Shown here piece after piece: positions 1 through 8,152 of a DNA stretch of 64,000 nucleotides. The stretch is from Paenibacillus lupini (GTDB lineage: Bacteria > Bacillota > Bacilli > Paenibacillales > Paenibacillaceae): the NCBI RefSeq assembly GCF_011761355.1, contig NZ_JAASRW010000010.1:1-64000 (forward strand), written 5' to 3'. Below the pieces are notes generated by a model. It saw nothing but the letters and a program-made list of their open reading frames with translations, made no database searches and was not told where the DNA came from. The stretch's first letter is position 1. Each line of letters starts with the position of its first letter. The position numbers were made by a program, and so were the translations under genes.

Positions 1-3
1 TAT

Positions 4-94
4 AGAGAGGTGTCCGAGTGGTCGAAGGAGCACGATTGGAAATCGTGTAGGCTCTAACCGGGTCTCGAGGGTTCGAATCCCTTCCTCTCTGCCA
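4..94 (+). tRNA. tRNA-Ser (GGA)
   Basis: Acceptor arm AGAGAGG pairs with CCTCTCT, followed by discriminator G and an encoded CCA. The anticodon loop reads GGA. A long variable arm is present, as expected for a class II serine tRNA. First complete member of the tRNA run. Confidence 0.97.
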
Positions 95-137
95 TATAAC
101 TTTTCTTACGGAGTAGATCATACTTCGCAAATTGCAA

Positions 138-212
138 GGCCCGTTGGTCAAGGGGTTAAGACACCTCCCTTTCACGGAGGTAACAGGGGTTCGAATCCCC
201 TACGGGTCACCA
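138..212 (+). tRNA. tRNA-Glu (TTC)
   Basis: Acceptor GGCCCGT pairs with ACGGGTC (one G-T wobble), then A and an encoded CCA. Anticodon TTC sits in the stem CTCC/GGAG. The T arm GGTTCGAATCC is intact. Confidence 0.97.
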
Positions 213-291
213 TCTTTACAAAAAGATTAAAAAAAGTTCTTGCAAAACAGACTTCGATATGATATATTATAAAAGTCGCTCGAGAGAATAT

Positions 292-367
292 GGAGGCTTA
301 GCTCAGCTGGGAGAGCATCTGCCTTACAAGCAGAGGGTCGGGGGTTCGATCCCCTCAGCCTCCACCA
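292..367 (+). tRNA. tRNA-Val (TAC)
   Basis: Acceptor GGAGGCT pairs with AGCCTCC, then A and CCA. Anticodon TAC lies in the stem CTGC/GCAG. D and T arms are normal. Confidence 0.97.
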
Positions 368-383
368 TATAAATTTTCGATGA

Positions 384-460
384 CGCGGGGTGGAGCAGCT
401 CGGTAGCTCGTCGGGCTCATAACCCGAAGGCCGCAGGTTCAAATCCTGCCCCCGCAACCA
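384..460 (+). tRNA. initiator tRNA-fMet (CAT)
   Basis: Anticodon CAT. Two initiator hallmarks are visible: the first acceptor position is an unpaired C opposite A (C384/A456), and the anticodon stem carries three consecutive G-C pairs (GGG/CCC). CCA is encoded. This is therefore the formyl-methionine initiator and not an elongator Met or Ile2 tRNA. Confidence 0.96.
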
Positions 461-496
461 AAACTTTATCTTCGGTTTTTACCGAGAACACGATGT

Positions 497-573
497 GGAG
501 CTGTGGTGTAGAGGCCTAACATGCCTGCCTGTCACGCAGGAGACCGCGGGTTCGAATCCCGTCAGCTCCGCCA
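497..573 (+). tRNA. tRNA-Asp (GTC)
   Basis: Acceptor GGAGCTG pairs with CAGCTCC, then G and CCA. Anticodon GTC sits between CCTGC and GCAGG. Confidence 0.97.
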
Positions 574-588
574 TTTAATCAAACATCA

Positions 589-664
<76 letters not shown>

Positions 665-692
665 TGTTAGATGGCTCAAATAATTTTAATAT

Positions 693-768
<76 letters not shown>

Positions 769-776
769 TAGCTTGT

Positions 777-860
777 GGAGGGCTAGTGAAGTGGCTAAAC
801 ACGGCAGACTGTAAATCTGCTCCTTCGGGTTCGGTGGTTCGAATCCATCGCCCTCCACCA
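777..860 (+). tRNA. tRNA-Tyr (GTA)
   Basis: Acceptor GGAGGGC pairs with GCCCTCC, then A and CCA. Anticodon GTA. The long variable arm is as expected for bacterial tyrosine tRNA. Confidence 0.97.
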
Positions 861-864
861 TTTT

Positions 865-938
865 AGGGGCATAGTTTAAAGGTAGAACAAAGGTCTCCAA
901 AACCTTTGGTGTGGGTTCAATTCCTGCTGCCCCTGCCA
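865..938 (+). tRNA. tRNA-Trp (CCA)
   Basis: Acceptor AGGGGCA pairs with TGCCCCT, then G and an encoded CCA. Anticodon CCA lies between AAGGT and ACCTT. Confidence 0.97.
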
Positions 939-961
939 GATTTGAATAAAGTAGTGAGTAT

Positions 962-1038
962 GGCGGTCGTGGCGAAGGGGTTAACGCACCGGTCTGTGGC
1001 TCCGGCATTCGTGGGTTCAAGTCCCATCGATCGCCCCA
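962..1038 (+). tRNA. tRNA-His (GTG)
   Basis: Anticodon GTG. The extra G at position -1 (G962) faces discriminator C (C1035), the identity pair of histidine tRNA. The remaining acceptor GCGGTCG pairs with CGATCGC. Confidence 0.96.
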
Positions 1039-1071
1039 TTTTCACTCTTCGTTCAAAAAAGATGTTTGTGT

Positions 1072-1147
1072 TGGGGATTAGCCAAGTGGTAAGGCAACGG
1101 ACTTTGACTCCGTCATTCCAAAGGTTCGAATCCTTTATCCCCAGCCA
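1072..1147 (+). tRNA. tRNA-Gln (TTG)
   Basis: Acceptor TGGGGAT pairs with ATCCCCA, then G and CCA. Anticodon TTG is held by CGGA/TCCG. Confidence 0.97.
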
Positions 1148-1152
1148 TTTTT

Positions 1153-1227
1153 GCGGAAGTGGCTCAGCGGTAGAGCATCGCCTTGCCAAGGCGAGGGTCG
1201 CGGGTTCGATTCCCGTCTTCCGCTCCA
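1153..1227 (+). tRNA. tRNA-Gly (GCC)
   Basis: Acceptor GCGGAAG pairs with CTTCCGC, then T and CCA. Anticodon GCC is held by CGCCT/AGGCG. Confidence 0.97.
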
Positions 1228-1241
1228 AAAGTTTTTAGGAT

Positions 1242-1315
1242 GGCGCCATAGCCAAGTGGTAAGGCAAAGCTCTGCAAAAGCTTTATCCCCAGTTCGAATC
1301 TGGGTGGCGCCTCCA
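1242..1315 (+). tRNA. tRNA-Cys (GCA)
   Basis: Acceptor GGCGCCA pairs with TGGCGCC, then T and CCA. Anticodon GCA. Discriminator U is the cysteine identity base. Confidence 0.97.
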
Positions 1316-1333
1316 CAATTGTTTCGAAAAGAT

Positions 1334-1410
1334 GTGCCCTTAGCTCAGCTGGATAGAGCGTTTGACTACGAATCAAAAGGTCAGGAGTTCGAATCTCTTA
1401 GGGCACGCCA
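1334..1410 (+). tRNA. tRNA-Arg (ACG)
   Basis: Acceptor GTGCCCT pairs with AGGGCAC, then G and CCA. Anticodon ACG (A34 would be edited to inosine) is held by TTGA/TCAA. It lies between Cys and Leu, where Bacillus subtilis trnD has no Arg gene. Confidence 0.96.
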
Positions 1411-1422
1411 TATTCACAAAAT

Positions 1423-1504
1423 GCCGGTGTGGCGGAATGGCAGACGCGCGCGACTCAAAATCGTGAGGGAAACCGTGGAGGTTCGAGTCCTCTCACCGGC
1501 ACCA
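1423..1504 (+). tRNA. tRNA-Leu (CAA)
   Basis: Acceptor GCCGGTG pairs with CACCGGC, then A and CCA. The anticodon loop CTCAAAA gives CAA, reading TTG codons. A class II variable arm is present. Last tRNA before the cluster terminators. Confidence 0.96.
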
Positions 1505-1518
1505 TACTTTAAAATCAC

Positions 1519-1553
1519 AACGCTGATTGCAGATTCTTGCAGTCAGCGTTTTT
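1519..1553 (+). terminator. Terminator of the tRNA cluster
   Basis: Inverted repeat CGCTGATTGCA / TGCAGTCAGCG (one G-T wobble, six-base loop) followed by a T run, 15 bases after the last tRNA. Confidence 0.85.
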
Positions 1554-1564
1554 GCTTTGAAATG

Positions 1565-1592
1565 AAGTGCTTAAGATCTTAAGCACTTTTTT
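1565..1592 (+). terminator. Second, back-up terminator after the tRNA cluster
   Basis: A 24-base perfect palindrome built on AAGTGCTTAAGA runs directly into six T residues. Tandem terminators are common after highly transcribed stable-RNA units. Confidence 0.75.
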
Positions 1593-1596
1593 GTTT

Positions 1597-1627
1597 TGTT
1601 TATCGACTAGGTTCTTTGACCATACTG
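1597..1627 (+). promoter_or_regulatory. Candidate forespore sigma-G promoter for the germination operon
   Basis: TGTTTAT is followed after 17 bases by CATACTG. This resembles the sigma-G pattern (-35 near TGAATA, -10 near CATACTA) that normally drives gerA-type operons. The -10 match is good and the -35 match is partial, so this is tentative. Confidence 0.35.
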
Positions 1628-1664
1628 AAGGGTATCTGAAAATGCGAAGAGGTCGTTAGACAGC

Positions 1665-3131
1665 ATGAAGCAGCCATTTGATATTCCGGCGATTAAAGTG
1701 ATGCTTTCCAAAAGCGCGGATGTTGTTTGTCGTGAATTTAGGATAGGCAAAGATGGCGTAAACATAGATGCAATTTTGTTTTACACAGATGGACTAGTAG
1801 ATACGAAGGCGATTCAGGATTTTATTCTTGAGACGCTGATGATTGAAGTTGATAAAACCGATTTGATCTCCAATAGGTTAAAAGATTACATAACTGCCGG
1901 AGATATCTCGACGGTTGAAGATACGGAGATGCTGTATCATCATCTATTTTCCGGACATGCGATTTTACTGTTGAATCGTGGGTCATTATGTTACTCCATT
2001 GGTATGTATGCAGCCAAGGGAAGAGAAGTAGCAGATTCAATTGGAGAAACGGTGATCCGTGGACCAAAGGAAGCTTTTACAGAGACGATCCGGATAAATA
2101 CGGCATTAATAAGACGTAAAATCAAGAATCCCAATCTGTGGCTGGAAAACAGACAGATCGGGAAAATCACAAAAACAGATGTTTCAATTATGTATATCAA
2201 TGGGATTGTAAACGATTCGATTGTGCAGGAAGTAAGGGACAGATTGGATCAGATCGATATTGATGGCATTTTGGAAAGCCAGTATATCGAAGAGTTGATT
2301 CAAGACGATATCTACACTCCTTTCCCTACGATGTACAACACAGAGCGGCCGGATGTGATCGCAGCTGAGCTGTTGGAAGGGAAAGTTGCGATTTTAGTGG
2401 ATGGGACTCCACATGTTCTTATTGTACCGGCGCTGTTTATCTCGTTCCTGCATTCGGCAGAAGATTATTATCAGCGTGCGGATATTAGTTCGTTGCTGCG
2501 GATGCTGCGATTTGTTGGCATATTCATCGCGCTGCTTGGGCCTTCGCTATATATTGCGATTACTACGTTTCATCAGGAAATGCTGCCCACTCCCTTGCTC
2601 ATTAGTTTAGCAGCTCAGAGAGAGGGGATTCCTTTTCCAGCGTTGATTGAAGCACTAATGATGGAAATTACGTTCGAGGTGCTGCGTGAGGCTGGGATTC
2701 GTATGCCTAGGCCTATAGGTCAAGCCATCTCCATAGTAGGGACACTCGTTATTGGCCAAGCTGCTGTTGAGGCGGGGATTGTCTCAGCTGCAATGGTTAT
2801 CGTTGTGTCGATTACGGCGATTTCCAGCTTTGTAGTGCCTTCCATTAATATGTCGATTTCAATACGGATGATCCGTTTCATCATTATGGGACTAGCTGCC
2901 TCATTTGGACTTTATGGAATTGTGATTGGTATTCTTGCTCTTATATTGCACTTATGCAGCTTGCGATCGTTTGGAATTCCATACATGACCCCATTTGGAC
3001 CCTATAATGCAGATGCCAAGAGGGATACGATATTCCGTTTACCTTTCTGGGCGATGAAGACTCGTCCACGATTAGTCAGCCAGAAGAATGTAACGCGTAA
3101 CAAAACAAAGCCTCCGGGCCCAAATCGGTAG
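1665..3131 (+). CDS. Spore germinant receptor subunit A (GerAA/GerKA family)
   Basis: 488 residues, the usual length for the A subunit of GerA-type nutrient germinant receptors, which sit in the inner spore membrane and trigger germination. The N-terminal 240 or so residues are soluble; the motif NRQIGKITKTDVSIMYINGI is typical of the family. Four to five hydrophobic segments follow (roughly residues 285-305, 365-390 and 400-435), then a basic C-terminal tail ending before residue 488. ATG at 1665 follows GAGGTCG. The gene opens an A-C-D-B operon; the next gene starts 11 bases after the stop. The nutrient recognised cannot be read from sequence. Confidence 0.93.
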   Translation: MKQPFDIPAIKVMLSKSADVVCREFRIGKDGVNIDAILFYTDGLVDTKAIQDFILETLMIEVDKTDLISNRLKDYITAGDISTVEDTEMLYHHLFSGHAILLLNRGSLCYSIGMYAAKGREVADSIGETVIRGPKEAFTETIRINTALIRRKIKNPNLWLENRQIGKITKTDVSIMYINGIVNDSIVQEVRDRLDQIDIDGILESQYIEELIQDDIYTPFPTMYNTERPDVIAAELLEGKVAILVDGTPHVLIVPALFISFLHSAEDYYQRADISSLLRMLRFVGIFIALLGPSLYIAITTFHQEMLPTPLLISLAAQREGIPFPALIEALMMEITFEVLREAGIRMPRPIGQAISIVGTLVIGQAAVEAGIVSAAMVIVVSITAISSFVVPSINMSISIRMIRFIIMGLAASFGLYGIVIGILALILHLCSLRSFGIPYMTPFGPYNADAKRDTIFRLPFWAMKTRPRLVSQKNVTRNKTKPPGPNR

Positions 3132-3142
3132 GTGAAGGAATA

Positions 3143-4345
3143 ATGAAACAGAGAACATTAGCCTTTCTGCTTCTACTGCCTTTACTTCTCACCATAACAG
3201 GCTGTTGGAACCGGAGAGAACTGAACGACCTGGCCATCGCGGTGGGACTTGGCTTCGATAAGGTTGATGATCAATACCTGGTGTCCGTGCAGGTTGTAGA
3301 TCCGGGAGAGGTCGCTTCTAATAAAACCTCTGGAGCAAGGACACCAGTAACGATGTATCAGGCAAAAGGACAAACCATCTTCGAGGCGATGCGTAAGATT
3401 ACAACGGTGTCGCCAAGGAAAATTTATAATTCCCATCTTCGTATTCTTGTCATTCAAGAAGACCTGGCAAGAGAAGGAGTAAATGATGTTCTTGATTATG
3501 TATCTCGTAATCATGAGCATCGTACTGACTTTTTTATTGTTGTTGCAAGGAAGACGAGTGCAGCCAGTACGCTTAAAGTATTAACTCATCTGGAGGCTAT
3601 CCCGGCGAACCAAATGTATTATTCGTTAAGTGCTTCGCAGAAAGCTTGGGCGCATACGTCTACCATGACACTTGATATGCTTATTAGAGACATTGTCACC
3701 GAAGGTAAGAATCCTGTTTTAACCGGTATTCGATATACAGGGCCGCAGGAGGTGGGCAAGAGCAAGAAAAATGTTGAAGAAATCTCATCACCAGCAGAGC
3801 TTGTGTATACAGGGCTTGGAGTTTTTAGCAAAGAGAAGTTGATTGGATGGCTGTCAGAGGAAGACAGCAGAAGCTATTCGTTCATCCATGATGATATTGA
3901 TAGTACTGTGCTTGTTATTCCTTGTCCAACAGGCGGAAAGTTATCTCTTGAGGTAATCCGTTCTCAAACTAAGATAAAGCCAAGTTTAACTGCAGATAAT
4001 CCGGCTATAAAGCTGGCTACTCGAACAGAGGTTAATATCGGGGAAGTGAAATGCCGGATTGATCTGACGAAACTGGATACGATTAATGAGCTTGAAACCA
4101 TTGCAAGTGAGCAGCTTCAGAAGAATATGGAGAAGGCCATTAAAAAGGTACAACAGACATATGGATCCGATATTTTTGGTTTTGGTGAAGCGTTCCATCG
4201 CTCGTACCCAAAATATTGGCATAAGGTTAACGACCAATGGGAAACTGTTTTTTCAAGTCTTCCTGTAACCGTGAAGGTAGATCTTAAAATCCGAGAAATA
4301 GGTACGCTTAATAACTCCTTTATGGAGCAGAAGCAAAGGGAGTAA
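3143..4345 (+). CDS. Spore germinant receptor subunit C (Ger(x)C lipoprotein)
   Basis: 400 residues with a lipoprotein signal: basic start, leucine-rich core and the lipobox T-I-T-G-C at about residue 21. The family motif WNRRELNDLAIAVGLGFDK follows directly. C subunits are diacylglycerol-anchored on the outer face of the inner spore membrane and are needed for receptor function. The gene starts 11 bases after subunit A and is followed two bases later by the small D-type gene, so the subunits are probably co-expressed in the forespore. Confidence 0.93.
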   Translation: MKQRTLAFLLLLPLLLTITGCWNRRELNDLAIAVGLGFDKVDDQYLVSVQVVDPGEVASNKTSGARTPVTMYQAKGQTIFEAMRKITTVSPRKIYNSHLRILVIQEDLAREGVNDVLDYVSRNHEHRTDFFIVVARKTSAASTLKVLTHLEAIPANQMYYSLSASQKAWAHTSTMTLDMLIRDIVTEGKNPVLTGIRYTGPQEVGKSKKNVEEISSPAELVYTGLGVFSKEKLIGWLSEEDSRSYSFIHDDIDSTVLVIPCPTGGKLSLEVIRSQTKIKPSLTADNPAIKLATRTEVNIGEVKCRIDLTKLDTINELETIASEQLQKNMEKAIKKVQQTYGSDIFGFGEAFHRSYPKYWHKVNDQWETVFSSLPVTVKVDLKIREIGTLNNSFMEQKQRE

Positions 4346-4347
4346 AT

Positions 4348-4581
4348 ATGTGGAGCATTATTGGTGTTCTCATCGTCACCGCAGCAATTATTGCCTATGA
4401 GATTCCGAAGCTGACCAAGAGAAGATCAATCCGTGACGGCGTTGTATTCGGATTCCTGATTGTAATTGGATGTACAGCGGCAGTTCTCGGAAGCTTGCAT
4501 GTGGATCTGCCGAATCCTGTGACAGGCATTAATGCTGTTTTCAAACCGCTTGGTAGTATGATTTATGAATCATTCAAATGA
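4348..4581 (+). CDS. Small two-helix germinant receptor D-type subunit
   Basis: 77 residues with two hydrophobic helices (about 2-17 and 34-50) separated by a basic loop (KLTKRRSIRDG). Several GerA-type operons carry such a small D gene, which can modulate receptor activity. It lies two bases after subunit C and 12 bases before the preferred start of subunit B, so it belongs to the operon. Assignment rests on size, topology and position; there is no catalytic motif. Confidence 0.75.
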   Translation: MWSIIGVLIVTAAIIAYEIPKLTKRRSIRDGVVFGFLIVIGCTAAVLGSLHVDLPNPVTGINAVFKPLGSMIYESFK

Positions 4582-4593
4582 GGGATGCCGGAC

Positions 4594-5688
4594 ATGCTGG
4601 AAAAAGGAAAAATAAGCGCACGCCAATTTACTATATTGGTATTTCTTTTTATGATTGGCACGTCTATCTTGATCGTTCCCTCAATGGTTGTTAGTCTTAC
4701 GAAGCAGGATGGCTGGATTTCTGTATTAATTGGGCTCGTCTTAAGCATGCTTTCCGTATTGTTGTACTATGCTCTCGCGGCTCGATACCCGGATAAAACT
4801 TTAGCCGAGTATTGTGAGCTTATTTTAGGAAAATGGCTGGGAAAGCTAGTTTCTCTCTTTCTTATGTCGTATATCTTTTTACTAACGGCTCTTCTGCTAC
4901 GCGTTGTGGGCAACTTTATGACGACGGAGATTATGCCCGAGACGCCTATTGAAGTCATTCACATCCTTATCGTAGCTGTGGTGATCTATGCGGTCAGGCT
5001 GGGAATTGAGACCTTCAGCCGCACTTCAGAGATTATGCTGCCGGTCATCCTCGTTCTGTTTCTTTTATTCGCCGTTTTACTTTTGAAAGAAATAGATATG
5101 GAACGGATTCAACCCGTTATGGAGTGGGGGATGAGGCCGGTACTCCTTGCTTCTTTTTATTTTTTTAGTCTTCAGGAGCTTGTGGTCTTCCTGATGCTTG
5201 TTCCTTATGTGAATCGGATAGATAAGGTTAGACGGAGCTGGATGATGGGGACTATGCTTGGGGGAGTGGTTCTATTAGTGTCCATTCTCCTATGTATTCT
5301 AGTTTTGGGCAGTGATTTTACTGCACGTAACATGTATCCGACTTATACCCTGGCGAAACAGATCAATGTCGCAAACTTTTTGCAAAAGGTGGAGTCCGTA
5401 ATTGCTGTTATATGGTTGATTACGATTTTTTTCAAAATTACAATCAGCTATTATGCAGCTATTCTAGGTATGGCACAATCGCTTGGCTTAAAGGATTATC
5501 GTACGTTGACGCTGCCACTTGGCATCATTCTGGTGGTGCTGTCGATTGTTGTGTACAAAAATATTGTAGACTATATCGAATTTACACCGAGGGTATGGTC
5601 GGTTTATGCAATGGTTTCTATGGTTGTTATTCCTTTGCTTCTTCTGCTTGTTGATCTTATTCGATCCAAGTTGAAACCAAGCACTTAG
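4594..5688 (+). CDS. Spore germinant receptor subunit B (GerAB permease family)
   Basis: Integral membrane protein with about ten hydrophobic segments, belonging to the endospore germination permease branch of the APC superfamily. The opening M-L-E-K-G-K-I-S-A-R-Q-F is characteristic. ATG 4594 is preferred (364 residues) because GAGGG at 4580-4584 lies nine bases upstream; ATG 4585 would be too close to it. The B subunit is thought to bind the germinant and to form part of an ion path. Last gene of the operon; a hairpin with a T run follows at 5689. Confidence 0.93.
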   Translation: MLEKGKISARQFTILVFLFMIGTSILIVPSMVVSLTKQDGWISVLIGLVLSMLSVLLYYALAARYPDKTLAEYCELILGKWLGKLVSLFLMSYIFLLTALLLRVVGNFMTTEIMPETPIEVIHILIVAVVIYAVRLGIETFSRTSEIMLPVILVLFLLFAVLLLKEIDMERIQPVMEWGMRPVLLASFYFFSLQELVVFLMLVPYVNRIDKVRRSWMMGTMLGGVVLLVSILLCILVLGSDFTARNMYPTYTLAKQINVANFLQKVESVIAVIWLITIFFKITISYYAAILGMAQSLGLKDYRTLTLPLGIILVVLSIVVYKNIVDYIEFTPRVWSVYAMVSMVVIPLLLLLVDLIRSKLKPST

Positions 5689-5720
5689 CGCGGGTTCCCT
5701 CGATGGAATCGGCGTTTTTT
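5689..5720 (+). terminator. Terminator of the germination operon
   Basis: CGCGGGTTCC pairs imperfectly with GGAATCGGCG across a six-base loop and is followed by six T residues, immediately after the stop of subunit B. Confidence 0.65.
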
Positions 5721-5886
5721 GTCTATTTGACCCTTGAGGCGGAAGCGCGACTCGACTAAGGTCTAGCATAGATACCGTCGGTGGTCCGTTTTAGAAAGAG
5801 TGAAATCGATCTACAATAGGTACATAAGCAAGAAGAGCTTCACAGTAACGTAAAGGAAGCGATTCGGAGAGGCGGTGGAAGAAGCA

Positions 5887-6186
5887 ATGGATGGGAAAAA
5901 GGCGTTAGGCTTAGTGCTTGCTGTTGCAGGCGGCATCATGGTACTTAAATTCTTTGGGATTCATCTCGGGTTTTTATTCGGTACCCTGTTCGCGATTGTG
6001 TTAATTGGACTTGGGGTAGTTGCTTGGAGAAGCAATAGAAAAATAATCGGTGGGATCGTTGGTGCTATCGGTATTATCATGCTCCTGCCAGCATTGTCCA
6101 AATTGATTATGCTTGGAATCGCGGTTGTACTGATTTTGTTCGGTATCTCCATGGTTAAGAAAAATAACAATCATCGAAATTTCTAA
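5887..6186 (+). CDS. LiaI-like small membrane protein (LiaI/LiaF transmembrane family)
   Basis: About 99 residues, almost entirely hydrophobic: four segments near residues 6-22, 26-45, 51-68 and 72-88, ending in K-K-N-N-N-H-R. This is the pattern of LiaI-LiaF-like transmembrane proteins, which anchor PspA/LiaH at the membrane under envelope stress. The start is uncertain: ATG 5887 is chosen, but an in-frame GTG at 5875 and a GGAGAGG at 5866-5872 allow a four-residue longer form. It opens a six-gene operon and no separate full-length LiaF gene follows. Confidence 0.7.
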   Translation: MDGKKALGLVLAVAGGIMVLKFFGIHLGFLFGTLFAIVLIGLGVVAWRSNRKIIGGIVGAIGIIMLLPALSKLIMLGIAVVLILFGISMVKKNNNHRNF

Positions 6187-6209
6187 TATAAAAGTTGGGA
6201 GGGCCATAC

Positions 6210-6896
6210 ATGAGCATTATGCGGCGAGTGCGCGACATAACGGTCGCCACCTTAAATGAAAGATTAGAGAAAGCAGAAGATCCGGTTCGCTTGATTGATC
6301 AGTTCCTCTGGTCAACACGTGAAGATATTATTCAAGCGGAGAAGCTGCATCAGCAGTACTTAGGACATAGCAATCATCTGAAAGCGCAATGGCTGCAAGC
6401 TGAACACCAAAAGGAAAAGCGAGAGCAGCAAGCACTTACAGCACTAAAAGCTGGTGAAGAGCAGCTGGCGCGAATGGCGCTTCATGAGAAAGCAACCAGT
6501 GAGGAGCGTTCTGTGCAATACCGCGATTTGTATGAGCAAAGCCGGCAAAATACGATGGAGCTGGAAGATCAGCTTCGCGAAATGCGAAGTGAGTACCAGC
6601 TGGTATATGACAAACGCGAGTATTACGCAGCGAGAATGGAGTCACTTAGACTTCAGCAGCGTATGAACGCCCGGTTTACAGAGGGCAGCCAAGCGGGCGG
6701 CGTACAGCCAGGTACGATGTTCAGAAGGCTGGAAGATCGTATCGGTGATATGGAGATGGAAGCGAAGAGCCTGCACGATCTGCGCAGAATGGGCAAAGAG
6801 TTCATTACAGAAGCAGGTAACCAGGTGCAATCCATTATTGACCGTGAGCTGCAGCAATTAAAGAAGAAGCTTGAGAAGGAAGGATGGTCGTCTTGA
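6210..6896 (+). CDS. PspA/IM30 family protein (LiaH-like), copy 1
   Basis: 228 residues, highly charged and nearly all alpha-helical, with heptad-type coiled coil through residues 20-150. The N-terminal amphipathic segment S-I-M-R-R-V-R-D-I and the following E-D-P-V-R-L-I-D-Q motif are typical of PspA/LiaH/IM30. These proteins form large oligomers on the inner membrane surface and protect against cell-wall antibiotics and membrane damage. ATG 6210 is chosen because GGGAGGG precedes it by seven bases. Its stop overlaps the start of the PspC gene. Confidence 0.9.
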   Translation: MSIMRRVRDITVATLNERLEKAEDPVRLIDQFLWSTREDIIQAEKLHQQYLGHSNHLKAQWLQAEHQKEKREQQALTALKAGEEQLARMALHEKATSEERSVQYRDLYEQSRQNTMELEDQLREMRSEYQLVYDKREYYAARMESLRLQQRMNARFTEGSQAGGVQPGTMFRRLEDRIGDMEMEAKSLHDLRRMGKEFITEAGNQVQSIIDRELQQLKKKLEKEGWSS

Positions 6897-7366
6897 AAAA
6901 ACTGTACCGATCCCGCCGCGACAAGAAGCTGTTTGGCCTTTGCGGTGGACTAGCGGAAATGATCAATGTAGACGTGACGCTTATCCGTATCCTACTTATC
7001 GTTGTAACGATCTTTACGAGCGGCTTCGCTATTCCGGTCTACCTCATTGCAGGCTTTATTGTACCGAAGGAACCTGGCTTCCCTAACGGAGGTTTTGGAC
7101 CAGGTCCCGGATTTGGTGGCGGGTATGGAAGCGGCTATGGCAATAACTATGGCGGCAACCAAAATGGTTACGGTTCATCCTTCGGTGGTCCATATAAAAA
7201 CCCTCCACAAGGACAATGGGACAGCTATTCACAATCCAGCAACAACCAGCAATCTTCTTCATCGCAATTCGATAGCATGATGGATGATCTTGAAAAAAAA
7301 GCATTACGTAAAGAAATCGAAGAGTTACGTGCCAAATTGGCCAAACATGAGAAGGGAGAGATTTAA
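6893..7366 (+). CDS. PspC domain membrane protein with Gly/Asn-rich tail
   Basis: 157 residues. The N-terminal 65 residues are a PspC domain: [19 protein letters not shown], then a hydrophobic segment ([14 protein letters not shown]) and a second one to residue 62. A low-complexity Gly/Tyr/Asn/Gln stretch (about 66-125) leads to a charged C-terminal helix ([12 protein letters not shown]). TTG 6893 is preferred because it gives the standard PspC N-terminus and overlaps the preceding stop (TTGA); an ATG at 6884 is possible. It probably acts with the flanking PspA proteins as membrane partner or sensor. Confidence 0.85.
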   Translation: MKKLYRSRRDKKLFGLCGGLAEMINVDVTLIRILLIVVTIFTSGFAIPVYLIAGFIVPKEPGFPNGGFGPGPGFGGGYGSGYGNNYGGNQNGYGSSFGGPYKNPPQGQWDSYSQSSNNQQSSSSQFDSMMDDLEKKALRKEIEELRAKLAKHEKGEI

Positions 7367-7368
7367 CA

Positions 7369-8064
7369 ATGGGAATTTTTAAAAGAATGAAAGACATGAC
7401 GAAGGCTTCTGTAAACGAGGTATTGGATAAAATGGAAGATCCGGTAGTTATGCTTAATCAATACTTGCGTGACATGGAATCGGAAATTCATCAAGCAGAA
7501 GTAACGGTAGCGAAACAAATGGCGAACGAACGTCGTCTGAAACAACGTCTGGAAGAAGCGGTTCGCGCTATTACCGACCGTGAATCCAAAGCAGAAGCAG
7601 CGCTTCGTGCCGATCAAGAAGATTTTGCCCGCAAGCTGTTGGAAGAGAAGCTTTACTTCGAACAAAAAGTAGGTGAGTACACAGAACTTCACGCTCAAGC
7701 AAAAGTACAGGCGGAAGAGCTGATGCAGCAGCTCCATGGTATGAAAGAGGAATTCTACCAGCTTCGCAATAAACGTAATGAGCTAGCGTCCCGCGCTCAA
7801 ATTGCTAAAGCTCAGAAGCAAATGGCACAAATTTCTTCGAACCATTCGATTGACAGCGGTACAGCATCTAGAGGCTTCCACCGTATGGAAGAGAAAATTA
7901 TGCAGCTTGAAGCAGAAGCGGATGTTCTTCGCACCCCTTATGCGTACAATGGCAATGGAAGCACGACGGGTACATTTAACGCCATCGATATGGAGAAAAA
8001 GCTGAAGGTTGATGAGCAGCTTGAGGCGTTAAAAAATAAGATGAGTAAACCGGTAGAACAATAA
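7369..8064 (+). CDS. PspA/IM30 family protein (LiaH-like), copy 2
   Basis: 231 residues, the second PspA-type protein of the operon, beginning two bases after the PspC stop. It opens [13 protein letters not shown] and carries the [10 protein letters not shown] motif, which aligns with copy 1, then a long coiled coil to about residue 175 and a short C-terminal helix. Divergence between the two copies along their whole length suggests an old duplication with distinct roles or hetero-oligomers. Good ribosome site AGGGAGAG. Confidence 0.92.
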   Translation: MGIFKRMKDMTKASVNEVLDKMEDPVVMLNQYLRDMESEIHQAEVTVAKQMANERRLKQRLEEAVRAITDRESKAEAALRADQEDFARKLLEEKLYFEQKVGEYTELHAQAKVQAEELMQQLHGMKEEFYQLRNKRNELASRAQIAKAQKQMAQISSNHSIDSGTASRGFHRMEEKIMQLEAEADVLRTPYAYNGNGSTTGTFNAIDMEKKLKVDEQLEALKNKMSKPVEQ

Positions 8065-8087
8065 TTAAGATAACAGCATGACAAAGC

Positions 8088-8121
8088 GGAAGAGCGGACC
8101 GGTTAGCCGGTCTGCTCTTCC
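8088..8121 (+). other. Strong hairpin between the second pspA and liaS
   Basis: GGAAGAGC-G-GACCGG pairs with CCGGTC-T-GCTCTTCC around a very short loop; about 15 pairs. No T run follows, so it is not a standard terminator. It may stabilise the upstream mRNA or reduce read-through into the sensor genes. Confidence 0.6.
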
Positions 8122-8152
8122 ATGCGTGCGTACTAAAAAGGAGTGGACTTAG

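Noticed and set aside
5720-5886. A LiaR box upstream of the stress operon
   Set aside because: GAC-TAAG-GTC near 5754 is too short and imperfect to call a regulator site by eye.
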